From: Trichomonas vaginalis G3
Taxonomy: Eukaryota > Parabasalia > Trichomonadida > Trichomonadidae
NCBI RefSeq assembly: GCF_026262505.1
Contig: NC_067206.1
Location: 9,420,268 to 9,484,267, forward strand
Reading direction: 5' to 3'
DNA length: 64,000 nt
Shown here: positions 1-11,140 of the stretch, piece after piece
Numbering within the stretch: the first letter of the stretch is position 1
Layout: each line of letters begins with the position of its first letter
Notes under the pieces: generated by a model
What the model was told of the DNA's origin: nothing
Seen by the model: only the letters and a program-made list of their open reading frames with translations
Database searches by the model: none
Translations under genes and position numbers: made by a program

Positions 1-1503
1 GTGAAAAGTGCTATTGGTTTTGTAAACTTCTTTGCTCTCAGTTCATCTGGACCGTCTCTGTCACCAGTATATTGTATTTGTACAGTACCAACAGTTGAAA
101 TACCACCCATAAAGTCTTCTGAGTCAGCAAATGGAATGCCAAGCCAAAAGTTTGAACGGTCTCCATTTGTATATTGAGTTTTTTGACCTCCTGTATGAGT
201 CCATACTTTCACATATGGCATAATAGAACTTTGCATTTCAGGGTTAATGGTTGTTGTGAAGTTGTTGTTAAAGTTCATAGCATCTAATGTCAAGTTGTAT
301 GACCTCATATCCTCAACTGTAGAATATTCTTCTCTTGGATAATATTTGCCATCTATGTTTATATGATATTTAATACCGGGGTTGTAGAAACAAGAATAGT
401 CATTTATAGTTCGTCTGAACAGTACAAACATAGTATCTGCATGTTTCATTGCAGTTGTTAAAGCAATATCTGTTCTTGCACCTGGGTCAGCACTTTGGTT
501 TCCAACTTCACCTGCAAAGTCTTTGACAGATATTTGGTGTATAGGGAACATAAGTGGAACTGCAATATATTTGGCAGCTAAAGCATTTGAAATATCTGGG
601 TCCAACATATAGACTGCAAGTCTGCTTTCTATTCTCTTGCATTCAAATTTTTCGCATGTGAACTTAACTGGGTCCCAAGCATTCCAGCAGCATTGAAATA
701 ATAGTTTACTTCATTGTTGAGTTTGAGAAACCAAAGTCTAAGTCAACTTTGTCTTTGCAAAATTCGGCGAATGACGTTTTATTTGTTCCCATTACGTCTG
801 TAAGAGTGAATGGGTCTTGTGTTGGTGCAATGACTAAGTTATTTTTGCTTGGAGTAAGTTCGATAGAAATTTTTCCTGCCCAGTTTGGCAAGTATCTTAA
901 AAACCTGAAGATGAGGAAAGATGACAAAGGAACTCTAAGTTTCAGTTTTACTTTGGTTACTGCTGCTGCAGTTTGTCCAGAAAGGTCAACATAAACTCCT
1001 GGAACGTTAGGGTCAAGTCTTCTTATTTTCTCAATAGTTGCATACTGGTCTGTTTGTTCTCTAGCTTGTGGTTGTACTGAGTTTCTCAAAGCGAACCATT
1101 CATAGTTTGCCCATGTTACTGTTTGAACTAAGTCAGAGTTAGAATATATCTTATATCCCATGAAAACTTCTGGAGCATATTGGTATCCGACATAGAAAAT
1201 TCCATTGCAACCTTTCTTGTCAGACAACTTGGCAGAAGGTTTTATTTCAATGTCTTGTTCCACGTATAAGAATGAGTTGTCAATAGAAATAATATGAAAC
1301 CTGTCGCAAGCAATATCTACTGTTGTTGAAGAACCTTCTCCAAACTCACCTACGTTTCCATAAGAAACAGCAGTTGTATATTCGTAAGTTCCAGGAACTA
1401 TTTCTGACCTTCTAATGGCATTGTCGCATTCGTTATACCATTCGGAAACATTTCCGTTCATGGCATCCAAAACTGTTGGCGTTATATTCTGAGCGGCGTA
1501 CAT
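1..1503 (-). CDS. Polinton part: major capsid protein-like (jelly roll)
   Basis: This part runs leftward from about 1503 and off the window edge. The translated product is rich in beta-strand-type segments and has a PLSSFLIFRFLRYLPNWAG stretch followed by an IELTP strand, which resembles the double-jelly-roll major capsid protein of Polintons. In that family the protein forms the capsid shell; expression here is unknown. I treat it as a part of the fossil element. Its identity is a fold-level judgement by eye; another virion protein is possible. Confidence 0.55.
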
Positions 1504-1651
1504 TTCATATGGGTAAAAATATAGAATAGTTGGATTTATGTGTCATAATTGTTTCGTACCAAGCTTTACTTTCTTCCTGACTGAGTTTTTAACTCTTCTT
1601 TTTCCTTCATTGCCACTACTTTCACTAGATGAAGTTACTTCTTCACTATTT

Positions 1652-3900
1652 TCACTTTGTTCTACTCTTCTTCTTTGGTGTCGCTTTTGGTAACTTGCCC
1701 TCTGCTTCAAGTTGTTGCATCTTTGCCTCATGTTCACCTAGTATGTTGTAAATTTCCCATGTCCTTTTTGCCTTTGGGCTCTGGTCGCCCATCTCAGGTA
1801 ACCTATATCCTAGAAAGATTTTGTCATAGTTTGTATTTGAGTCTTCGCGTATTGTTTGCATGACTCTTTCCTGAGTTTCCGGTTCAAGCTCTTCAAACAG
1901 AGCTTGTCCATATGGAATAAGCTCGTTTCCAAATATATGTTTTTGTAGCCATTCTGGTTTTCTTTCCATGTTACCAATAATATCTTTTGTGAATGGGAAA
2001 GCTTTTACCCAATGTTTCAGTCTTGCGTCATTTATTTCTGTAGTTGGTTTTATTTTGTCAAGGAACATGTTTTTCAATACTAACATTTCATTTGGTACTG
2101 TCCATTTGAGTTTTCTTAAATATTCATCCCTTCTCGGTTCATTGTCTGCAAAGTAAGTTTTTATGACATTTTGTAAACTTTCGTTTGCAAGGTCATGTAC
2201 AATAGGTTCTCTTCCTTCTCTCTCCCTAACTTTCTTTCTAAACTCTTCACCAAATATACCATCTCTATGGTTCTGTGTAGTTCTTTGAGATAAATGTTCT
2301 AGAACGTCAGGTGTTATATTTCCATCAGCCATGTTCATTTCATACTGGTTCAAAATATCTGCATCTTTCATATCTTTCAATGGCATTAAAGCCGCGCTGA
2401 AAATACCAGCTATATCTGGTTCACCATTCACTTCCATTGCGTCTACAACTTCTTGGAATTGAGGTTGTAAGTTTATGAACCACCTATCCGGATTAGCTTT
2501 ATGACCCCATCTCATTGTAGTTCCATAGTCTGCAGAAACAAAAGTAGGTTTGTTTCCATATTGGTTAGGTTCTGAATGAACTTTAAACAATGTTTCATTT
2601 CTATATGTTTTGTGAAATTTAACCTTTTATTTTCACCGAGTTCAGCCAAAGATTGAACGTTATATGGTCGTAAGTAAAAAGGATTATTGTATTTGCGTAC
2701 ATTTTCTTTCAGTACTTCCATTCTATGCTGAATATTTTCATCTGATGTTGGAGTCTTTTGTATGTCGGCGAACATTTTTCGATATTCTTCTACTATGTCA
2801 GCCGAATTTTTCTTAGACTCTTGGAAAGATTCCATATTCACCTCATACTCTTGTTGAGGGTCAAGATTTTTCGGCTGTTCCAAATCTTCATCTAGTTCTG
2901 TGAAGTTAGTTTCCAAAGGAGGGACTTGTTCGTTTCCTTCAGGCTCTTCTAGCTGTTGTTGCTGAACTATTTCTTCCATGTCTGGTTGTATCTGAACTTC
3001 TTCCTGTGGAGTTTCTTGTACCTCATCTGCTGGCATTTCATATATTCCGAGACCGTTTTTAACAAGTTCCCTATTTAAGTCATCCGCATTCATAACCCTT
3101 TCTTCTTTCGTTCCGTCTCTATTTTTTACGCGTTTCATGAAGATAGTTGAATTATCATTTATCTCTGACACCAAATATCTCGGAGTAAATTCATCCATGT
3201 CATTTGGATGATATGCTATTAAATCATATCCCTTAGCGAGCTTGTATTTTCCAGGTTTGAAATTATATCCCATTTGGTGCTGAACCATAAAGCTAAATAG
3301 GTTCGGGTCAGTATTTCCTTCCTTGAACTTTCTAATAGCTTCTTTATATCTGTCACTAAAGTCAAGAGTATCTGGGTAACCATAATTTTCCTTAAGCATT
3401 TTTAAGAATTCTTGGTTTCCTTGTTCTCTACTTCTTTTATGTCCTTGCTCTGTTTGTGGTTGTTGCTGTGCAGTGTTTTGAACTGTTGGTTGTGGTGCAG
3501 TGTTTTGAACTGTTGGTTGTGGTGCAGTGTTTTGAACTGTTGGTTGTTGTGTTGGTTGTTGTGTTGGTTTTGGTGCATGCCTGTGTCTGTGTCCATGTGA
3601 CGATGTAAATGTTTTAGGTAGTCCTGGTGCAGGTGCTTCTCTTGGAGGGTTTGGTGGTATATAAGTTCCACTAGCTAGTATATAAGTTCCACCAGCTGGT
3701 ATATAAGTTCCACCAGCTGGCACATATGTTCCATCTGCAGCATAATGTCCTACCTGACTTTTCGTTCTTAAGAAAGCATTTACTAGGTCTGTTTTGGTCT
3801 GTTGTAACTCTTTTTCTTGACTTTCCACAACAGTTGCTCTAACGGCGTCATAGGCACTTTGAACTGCCTGTCTCGTTGCTGCATCTGTTATTTTCGTCAT
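1652..3900 (-). CDS. Polinton part: two large element proteins, unrecognised
   Basis: This block codes leftward for two sizeable proteins. The one nearer 3.9 kb has a low-complexity N-terminal third: short repeats of the type GTYIPAG (about 3660-3730) and then QPTVQNTAP repeats (about 3470-3550), then a Q/E-rich region. The one nearer 1.65 kb is charged and helical, with a K/R/S-rich end. I recognise no family with certainty. Their place next to the capsid gene suggests structural or virion-associated roles, which is inference only. Confidence 0.4.
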
Positions 3901-4870
3901 ATTTTGTGCTACTTCTCTTAACTCTTTCGAAACCTTCAGACTTCAGTTTCTTTCCAGATGAGAAGTCGTTCACTAGTTTCACCTTACTATGAAGAGCTTC
4001 GAAGGCGTTCTTAAAGTCAGCATTCATTAAAGCTTCATTTGAACTGTCTTCATCCGCTTGTATTTTTGTCCTTATTGACCCTATAAGTTGGGCTGCTTTA
4101 GCGTTGGCTTGGGCATCTAACCAGTCATTATTAGCTTTTATATATTCTGCGCTTTTCATTGCCTTTTGCATGGCTGCGTCGTTATTTTTACTTTCTTGTG
4201 CTAAGTTTTCATACTGTACGGTTTGGTTTTGCAACTGTAAAAGTTTTTCTGCCTTTACATTGCTTCAACTTCTTTTTTATACTCATCGCTATCCATATAT
4301 GTCTTCAGGGCTTTTTGTTTTATCTCTTCATCTTTCAGTACTTTATATTGAGTAGTATGGTTTTTCAAATTTATAACATCTTGTTCCATTTTTGCTACTT
4401 CTGCTGCTTTTTCTGACACTTTTTTCGCATATTCCTCTGTACTTAGTTCTTTCAGTTGTTCTTCTTTCTTCTTTTTCTCTACGTTTAACTCATTGAGTTT
4501 CTTTGTGTGTCTGTCATATTCTAGTTTCTTTTCGTTTTCACTTATTTGTTCTGTATGTCTATGTTTGACTTTTTGACATCTGTTATTTGATTTTTGAGTG
4601 AACTCAAATTCATTTGACTTTGAGGGTTATAGCTGTTCCGTCTGCAGCTCCACCATAGCCTGCCATTTTCGCTAAAAGTGCCGCTCTTAAACCTCCACTC
4701 TGTGCACCAATAACTCGGTTTAAAAGCATAGGGTTGCTTGACATTTGTTGCAACATAGTGGGGTCATTCATCATTTGTTGTTGCAACTGTTGTTGTGGTG
4801 TCAGTTTTACTATTGGATGTTTCAATGCTCCCTTCCTCTTACGTATATTCTTACGTAGCTTACGTGGCAT
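3848..4870 (-). CDS. Polinton part: coiled-coil and small basic proteins
   Basis: Reading leftward, the end near 4.87 kb starts with a very basic N-terminus (MPRKLRKNIRKRKGALKHP), then a Q-rich stretch and a small hydrophobic G/A-rich tail; such short basic proteins in large DNA elements can bind DNA or sit inside virions. The stretch between about 3.85 and 4.6 kb is K/E/Q-rich and looks alpha-helical or coiled-coil. No family is recognised. I take these as parts of the same fossil element because strand and spacing match the neighbouring block. Confidence 0.35.
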
Positions 4871-4899
4871 TTTAAGTGAAGTTAAAAAGCGGTTTTTGA

Positions 4900-5400
4900 C
4901 AGATGTTTATATGACACTTTTTGTTCAGCACAAAAAACTACTCGGTCAAAGTGTTGTCAGTTTTGTAAAATAACCGTCCTATCTCATTCTATAAGGGGAA
5001 AAGGCTTCTCAAAGTATACTTCCTTGGAACGCCTGTAACTTTTCCTGTAGCGACGATAGACCCTTACTTGTCCGGACAAAGTTATACTATTTTGAGTGCT
5101 CTACAAAAAAGTCAACGGCGACGACTCTCAAAAACCGTTGTGTAAAAAGTTTTACCGTTGGACAAAAAAGTATATATAGAAAACAAAAAACGTTTATAGT
5201 TCATTCAATATTTGAGATGGAACGGTTTGCCAACGGTAACTATTAAATAAAATAAAAAAATAGAGGGGGTTACCGTTGACGAAAACGGTTTTTTTCAAAT
5301 TTTTTCCAAAACAGTTCATTTTTGTCTAATGGAAGACCACAGTAGTAGCATGACTGACAATTCTTTACAAAAGCTCTTTAAAGGTCAAACACTTATATCT
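4900..5400. other. Non-coding divergent region inside the Polinton
   Basis: The minus-strand genes end their 5' side at about 4.87 kb and the plus-strand genes begin after about 5.4 kb, so this stretch is the divergent spacer. It contains several TTACCGTTG / AACGGT-type words near 5.10-5.29 kb in both orientations, which might be binding or promoter sites. I see no gene in it. Confidence 0.4.
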
Positions 5401-5414
5401 CATACTTTACTAGT

Positions 5415-5681
5415 ATGTCCAAAGAGGTTACACAGGTTTCAGTCCAATCAGACTCCAATCAGACACAAATTGAAGCTCAAATTCAACCAAAAGAAACTGC
5501 CGAAGTCGAACAAACTACAGAAGCTCAAGTTGTTTCAGTCCAATCAGACTCCAATCAGACACAAATTGAAGCTCAAATTCAACCAAAAGAAACTGCCGAA
5601 GTCGAACAAACTACAGAAGCTCAAGTTGTTTCAGTCCAATCAGACTCCAATCAGACACAAACATACGCAAAGTTCAACTAA
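5415..5681 (+). CDS. Polinton part: repeat-bearing N-terminal segment
   Basis: This frame encodes near-perfect copies of a roughly 33-residue unit (VSVQSDSNQTQIEAQ followed by QPKETAEVEQTTEAQ), repeated about two and a half times. The DNA copies are almost identical, which points to recent tandem expansion by slippage or unequal exchange. It lies just upstream of the acidic-tailed protein and may belong to the same element gene region. No function is recognised. Confidence 0.4.
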   Translation: MSKEVTQVSVQSDSNQTQIEAQIQPKETAEVEQTTEAQVVSVQSDSNQTQIEAQIQPKETAEVEQTTEAQVVSVQSDSNQTQTYAKFN

Positions 5682-6032
5682 AAACTTACACTCCTACAGA
5701 ACCAGAAGGTGTCTTCTCATTCTCAACAACAGAAGCAAGATATAGAAGACTCATTGCAGATTATCCAAACAATTTGTCCTTAACAGACAACAATGACTAT
5801 GATAGATATTTCAAAAGTATAATAAAACCAGTCGAAACATTAGAAAACAAAGTTCAAAACCCGACAGTAATGGTTGACTTTTTCTTGTCGAATTTGCCTT
5901 ATGTTTCAACTATGATATCTCTTCAAGCAATTGACGAATTCATTATTTGCTGTGAACCAAACTTAAGAGAACAGTTATATGAAACACTCAAAGACTTTCG
6001 TCCTTATCCTTTAACTTACAATTGGAAAGAAG

Positions 6033-6473
6033 ATGAAAACAAACACGGTTCTTTCTCCTGGAATCTTTCCATTGTTGCTCCAGCTTGGTGTAGCTGCACA
6101 TCCATTCGAAATATATCCAAAATTGCATTACGAAAACAATATGCATATTATAACAACAGCCGCTTTAGATATTATTGAACGGATACCAGATGGAGAAGAA
6201 GTTTCAATAATATCTGTTCAAGCAAACCGAGTTGCAATGCCACTTACAGTATGCAATTTCACTCACTCAAGCAGACAATTCTATCAAAATCTTGAGTTCG
6301 TTTTTACTGGCACAGCCAAAATGCTTCTCAAAAAACCAGAACAAACCAAAATAACCATCTTCTTATCTGGTTATTGTGAAGATGAAGACAATTCGGACGA
6401 AGAAGAAGAGGAGGAGGAAACAAGCGAAGACCCAGACGATATCCAGTTCATTTCCATCCGTAAAAAACATTAA
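6033..6473 (+). CDS. Polinton part: nucleoplasmin-like protein with acidic tail
   Basis: The product has a beta-rich core with LLLQLGVAAHPFEIYP near its start, then MHIITTAALDI, a VSIISVQ strand, PLTVCNF, LEFVFTG and TIFLSGYCEDED, and ends in a tail dominated by glutamate and aspartate. This order (G-V near the start, H-I-x-x-A-A-L, L-x-F-x-x-x-G, L-x-G-Y, then acidic tail) resembles the nucleoplasmin / FKBP-type NPL fold, whose members are histone chaperones. The match is by eye. If right, a chromatin-binding protein rides in or beside this Polinton. An unrelated beta-sandwich with an acidic tail is the alternative. Confidence 0.4.
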   Translation: MKTNTVLSPGIFPLLLQLGVAAHPFEIYPKLHYENNMHIITTAALDIIERIPDGEEVSIISVQANRVAMPLTVCNFTHSSRQFYQNLEFVFTGTAKMLLKKPEQTKITIFLSGYCEDEDNSDEEEEEEETSEDPDDIQFISIRKKH

Positions 6474-6530
6474 AGCAAACATTTCAGAATAAAAATTCTA
6501 ATTTTAATCTAAATAAATTCTTTTCTATAT

Positions 6531-6586
6531 GGGCTAGAGGGCGCAACGCGCCTGGAAGCCCCACTACCTTTTTTTTTTTTTTTTTT
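6531..6586. other. GC-rich hairpin followed by T18
   Basis: GGGCT (6531-6535) pairs with AGCCC (6557-6561), and inside it GGCGC (6540-6544) pairs with GCGCC (6548-6552) around a 3-base loop. An uninterrupted run of 18 T follows at 6569-6586. This is far more GC-rich than the surroundings. It may mark the right end of the Polinton or act as a 3'-end signal. Confidence 0.6.
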
Positions 6587-6589
6587 ATG

Positions 6590-7798
6590 TGCTATTAAAA
6601 TTTCAAATTTTGACTAATATATCTAAGTTATCTGAACGAAACATTTAGAAAATATCATACTTACATTGAAATAGCAAGTAGAGCATATTAATAGCAAGTT
6701 TCTTGGCTTTATATCTATCATCTATTGTTGTTTGATCAAACAAAATTCACTCTATTATATGGTGTCAATTAATTAAAACAATTTTTAATAGTTATTTATT
6801 TAGTGCGAATAAGTGCAAACTCATAAATGAATAACTTAATAGTAGAAATGAATTATCTGATATAAATCTCACATTTTGTCCATCAGAAATACTTTAATTG
6901 CATACGCATAACTATTAGTAATACGTCTGGAGTGTCAATTAATAACAATCCCACAACAAGTAAAATTCAGATTTTTATTAAACTTATTTTTTCCTAAAAG
7001 TTTTCTCAAATTACTATATATACATATGTGGATAAAATAATAGTAATATTGTAAAAAATTAGATAATTTTTTTATTTGAGAACCTCTCAAAAGTTCATTC
7101 AATTTATCAATTGTTTCAGTTTGATGTATATTCATTTCTGGAGCCTAAAACTTTAGCAATCATGACAATATCATATTCTCTTTCTAACTACGCAATGTAA
7201 GGGTATCCTTAAGAAATTATTTGGATATCTCGACATTTAATTTTTTTTTCATATGATGCATAGCATTCTTTGATTTTTATTGACATGAATGAATGCTTTT
7301 TATGCAGTTAAATGCATTAAGGGTGCATTTACCACTTTTTGAAATGCTTTATAGCATGTAAAGTATTTAATTGCCATATTAGGTACTATGTAGTAATTGA
7401 TAATAACTATTTTCCGACAAAAATATCAACTTTTCATTCGGATAAAAAGCTTGTGTGGGTGGAAAAAAATTGAGCGAATGACAGAAAGTGTTAAATGCAC
7501 CATTAATACAGCACATTTTAATTTTAAAAAGGTAAACAAACCCCATATTTTACATAACAAAATCGAAGAGACATTTTTTCTTTTTGTTGTAGTGATATTT
7601 TGCGTAACAATTTGATAAGCGATTCATCTTTTTTATTGATAAGCGCACAATGAAAAATATAAAGCTTGGCGGTTTCTTTACTATTGTTATTATCTGCTGC
7701 ATTATGAAGAACGTGTTGTCAGTCCTCATCTTTTTCATTGATTTATATCATACGGAAATGGCGCCAAAAATTATTTTCAATTTCAGAAATAAATTTTA
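6590..7798. other. Intergenic, AT-rich, no gene seen
   Basis: About 1.2 kb of AT-rich sequence between the Polinton and a broken ankyrin gene. Only short open frames without protein-like composition occur. I see no repeat pair or RNA gene. Confidence 0.6.
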
Positions 7799-9329
7799 TC
7801 AATAATGCATTTCGGAACGGTCCTTTTCATTGATATTTGCACCATGTGAAATAAGAAGTTCGACTATTTCTTTATAGTTATACATTGCTGTACAATGAAG
7901 AGCTGTTTTTCCATCATTATTTTTTTCATTGATATTTGCACCATGTGAAATAAGAAGTTCCGCTATTTCTTTATAGTTATACATTGCTGTATAATGAAGA
8001 GCTGTTTTTCCATCATTATTTTTTTCATTGATATTTGCACCATGTGAAATAAGAAGTTCGACTATTTCTTTATAGTTATACATTGCTGTATAATGAAGAG
8101 CTGTATCTCCATTATTGTTTTTTCATTGATATTTGCACCATGTGAAATAAGAAGTTCGACTATTTCTTTATAGTTATACATTGCTGTACAATGAAGAGCT
8201 GTTTTTCCATCATTATTTTTTTCATTGATATTTGCACCATGTGAAATAAGAAGTTCCGCTATTTCTACACTATTTTCTCTTGCCACATTATGAAGAGCTA
8301 TTCTTCCGAATCCATCTTTTGAATTGATATTTGCACCATATGAAATAAGGGGTTCCGCTATTTCTTTATAATTGTACCCTGCTGCAAAATGAAGAGCTGT
8401 TTCCCCATATGTATTTCCTGCATTGACATTTGCACCATGTGAAAGAAAATACTCGCAAAATGACGGAATACCAAACCTCACGGAATTATATAGGCATTCA
8501 TCAACATTATTCGTTTGATCGAAATATACTAAAAATGCTTCAAGATTTTTATACAAAATACTATAATAATATAAACTGGTCTTTATATTGTACTCATTCA
8601 TCAAGAATGTAACAAAATCAATGTTGTGTGAAGCAATTGCATATCCCATGCAATCTCCATTTGGTGTTTTATATTTCAAACATTCACTCATGATCTCAGG
8701 ATTTCCTCCCAGAAATGATAGTTGAAGACACGTTTGAGTTATTTTTGAGTTAAATTTCGTTCTTAAAAACTTGAAACAATCAACTGCTCCATGGTAGCAA
8801 CATAATTCAAGTAATGAATATCCTTTGTAATATTACTTTTAAGTCTTTGATTTTTATCAAATCCTTCTCGTTCTGTGAATGAGATGAATTTTTCTATGTA
8901 ATTATACAAAATTGCCCTATAAATTGTATCTTCTGTAAGAATATCGAGATTTTCTGAATTATCTTCTTTAAAATTGGCAGGTTTGCCTAATTTAATTCCA
9001 TATTCTTTATAAAACATGACATTAGAAATAAATTCAACATTGTAGACTTCTTTGACATTATAATCATCAGATATTAGTTTGGCAAGAAATAAATATGACT
9101 TTGTATAGCGATTATTATATGGAATAATATCAAAAATGTCTTTTATAATATTTTGAGGAGGACGTCTTTTGGAATCAATCAAATCTGTCTTGATCATTTT
9201 GTAAATCGAGTTTAATTCATTTTCATTTTCAGTTTTCAGCTGATACAATGCAATATAAGCATCAATGTAGTATTTATAGATACTTCGCAAATCACTGTAT
9301 TTATTTTGGTGAATGTCTTGCTCAGACAT
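7799..9329 (-). pseudogene. Ankyrin-repeat protein, frameshifted
   Basis: Reading leftward from the ATG at 9329 (protein start MSEQDIHQNKYSDL), the product has a trichomonad N-terminal helical domain and then ankyrin repeats (ISHGANINEK, GKTALHYTA). It is a paralogue of the intact gene at 37585-39342: segments such as LLELCCYHGAVDCFK, MSECLK and AIASHNIDFV occur in both. The frame is broken by a one-base change around 8820-8840 and again near 8114-8123, where a T-run has six T in place of the seven in sister repeats. The end after about 7840 departs from the repeat pattern and stops early. Five repeats of 99 bases between about 7825 and 8320 are nearly identical. Ankyrin proteins bind partner proteins; no partner can be named. 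Homopolymer miscalls could explain at least one shift. Confidence 0.8.
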
Positions 9330-9899
9330 GAAAAAAAAATTTACCATATGTTTATTTTTTACCATAAAAACATCTATATAATACATATGAGTTCTATAAG
9401 CTTTTCTATATGTATATATTCCAAGTATCATAAAATAAAAACTTGCGATTCTGACAAAAACATGGCCAAATATCGTGATATAGGACATTTGGATAAAGTT
9501 GCTAGCATATCCGTTTTTTGTTTCGCAAATCGACATCCTTACTTGTAAAAATATTACATTCAGGAAGCCAAAATTTTGCATATTTATTTTTCGAAAAAAT
9601 AATCAAGTTGCCATGTATTATATACAGCGCTTTCTATCAGCGCACAGTTGCGCTGCATGCAGATATAAGATGATAAGGTAAATTATTATCAAACCTTAAA
9701 TGTTAATATTTGGCCGTATTTTATCAACATTTTGGATATATATATATATGTGTTCCTATCTTTCCTATTATTCTATTCATTAAAATTTTTTTTGAAAAAA
9801 AATATGAAAAAATATGCATGGGGGTAAAATTGTTTAATGTGTTATGGTAGACCTATAAGAGTTTAGCATCGCTTTTCAAATAATAAAAATACGATCAGT
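9330..9899. other. Intergenic, no gene seen
   Basis: AT-rich spacer between the broken ankyrin gene and the calponin-homology gene. A short GCGC-containing imperfect inverted repeat lies near 9628-9658 and an AT-dinucleotide run near 9738-9750. Nothing else stands out. Confidence 0.5.
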
Positions 9900-10511
9900 T
9901 TACTTCCTCTTGTTGTTTGGATTGAGGGCTGGATCCATGATAATGCCGTGTTCAACATAGCGGGAAGCCTCAAGAGCTGCTGAAGAAGCCTCGTTCATTC
10001 CAACCTGAGCAAGTGGAAGAACAGATTCACCAGCACGGAGCTGAGTCTCTGTGAATTGTCTCTTGTTCTGTGTGGCCTGCTTAACAGCATCCTCAAGGAT
10101 TGGGCCATGGTAGCCTGGGCTGTATTGAATCTTTCTAGCAACGGAAACCATTGTAACAAGGAATTGTCCCATGTTGCGGTTGTCGTAGATATCTTCGAAC
10201 TGGCAAAGATCTGTCTGAGCAACACCAATGCTAAGGCAGGCCTGTGTGAAGGAGCCGAAGTTTTCACGGCAGAAAAGCATAACGTTTGAGTCACGAATTC
10301 TCTTAATCTTGCCTGGATAAACAGCGTTGATAACATCGCAGAGAGCCTTCATGTTCTTAAGGCCTTCCTGGAAAGTTGGGCCCTCGATCTTGTGCTTGAT
10401 GAGGGTTTCCATCCATGTGCGAACACGCTGCTCGAGTCTCTTATCATAAGCAGCTTCACGCTTCTTCTGGTAATCTCCGTAGATACCCATGGAATCAGGA
10501 CGTGTTGACAT
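9900..10511 (-). CDS. Calponin-homology (CH) domain protein, transgelin-like
   Basis: A 203-residue protein with a single CH domain at about residues 28-125 (RVRTWMETLI, GLKNMKALCDVINAVYPG, LCQFEDIYDNRNMGQFLVTMVSVAR). CH domains of this type bind F-actin or signalling partners, so a cytoplasmic cytoskeletal role is expected. The length matches small calponin/transgelin-like proteins, but the C-terminal tail has no clear calponin repeat. The ATG at 10511 is supported by two TCACTT initiator motifs 9-20 bases upstream on the same strand. Codon use is clearly more GC-rich than that of the neighbours, which usually marks a well expressed gene. The gene is intact and stands alone between repeat-rich stretches. 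Confidence 0.85.
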   Translation of the reverse strand: MSTRPDSMGIYGDYQKKREAAYDKRLEQRVRTWMETLIKHKIEGPTFQEGLKNMKALCDVINAVYPGKIKRIRDSNVMLFCRENFGSFTQACLSIGVAQTDLCQFEDIYDNRNMGQFLVTMVSVARKIQYSPGYHGPILEDAVKQATQNKRQFTETQLRAGESVLPLAQVGMNEASSAALEASRYVEHGIIMDPALNPNNKRK

Positions 10512-10519
10512 TTCCCCTG

Positions 10520-10531
10520 AAAGTGAAGTGA
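10520..10531 (-). promoter_or_regulatory. Initiator (Inr) of the CH-domain gene
   Basis: On the minus strand the sequence TTCACTTCACTTTC precedes the ATG and contains two overlapping matches to the trichomonad initiator TCA-Y-(T/A). The distance to the start codon is typical for these very short 5' leaders. Confidence 0.6.
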
Positions 10532-11140
10532 ACGGGCATTTTTGATAATGAAACCCAATGAAAATTGTCGATCCAAATTTACTATTTTTAAGATATTATT
10601 AATGTGGATGACATGTGAGGTAACATTTGATCAGATGAAATTCATAAATCAAATTGTCAAAAAAATTTGCTTTTGAGAGGCATAAATTTTTTTGTGAAAT
10701 GCTACTTAATAACAATTGTTTGCGAATATATATTTTCTAAATTCAGAACGAATTGATTCAAATTTAGTTGTCCATTCAATTGTTTTACCTGCTTCAAAAT
10801 TTCTGAATAAAAGTGACAAAATAGTGAATTTGTTTGATGTTATTGCGGACAAACCCATTAAAACATATCACTTAATCTGCCTTCTACATATGTTTTGCTG
10901 CTAGTCAAGCGTAATATCTGATAAAAATATCCTTGATATGAATAATAAAAATCATTTTATGCTTGTCTAAACAAATCTCTTTAACGAATCGAATATTATC
11001 GAGCTGCCGCTTAAAATCTAACTGTCACTAATATTACATATCCATGTCTATAGCTTATGCAGTTTCGCGCTAGTTGTTTTGATAGAGTATTTTTTGCTTA
11101 GTTATATCTTATCGGCATAATCCACATCTAATCCATAGGA
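10532..11140. other. Intergenic, no gene seen
   Basis: AT-rich spacer upstream of the CH-domain gene. Only short unlikely open frames are present. Confidence 0.5.

Larger units (their letters stand above)
1..6590. mobile_element. Polinton/Maverick, right-hand part (fossil)
   Basis: The left part lies outside the window. The visible part holds a double-jelly-roll-like capsid protein, a block of element-type genes on the minus strand, a divergent non-coding stretch near 4.9-5.3 kb, and plus-strand genes up to about 6.47 kb. A GC-rich hairpin followed by T18 at 6531-6586 is the last unusual sequence before ordinary AT-rich DNA, so I place the right limit near 6.59 kb; I did not find a matching terminal inverted repeat because the other end is not in view. 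Large Maverick families are known in Trichomonas vaginalis. The copy looks broken by several interruptions (order of a handful), yet most frames are readable over long stretches, which suggests a fairly young copy. Family assignment rests on the capsid-like protein and gene layout; integrase, polymerase and packaging ATPase are not in this window. Confidence 0.75.

Noticed and set aside
9628-9658. Small GCGC inverted repeat as a terminator or RNA gene
   Set aside because: Stem is short and imperfect, with no T-run or conserved context.
9995-10576. Other-frame ORFs over the calponin-homology gene
   Set aside because: They are shadows of a GC-richer coding gene; only the CH-domain frame has a recognisable domain and initiator.
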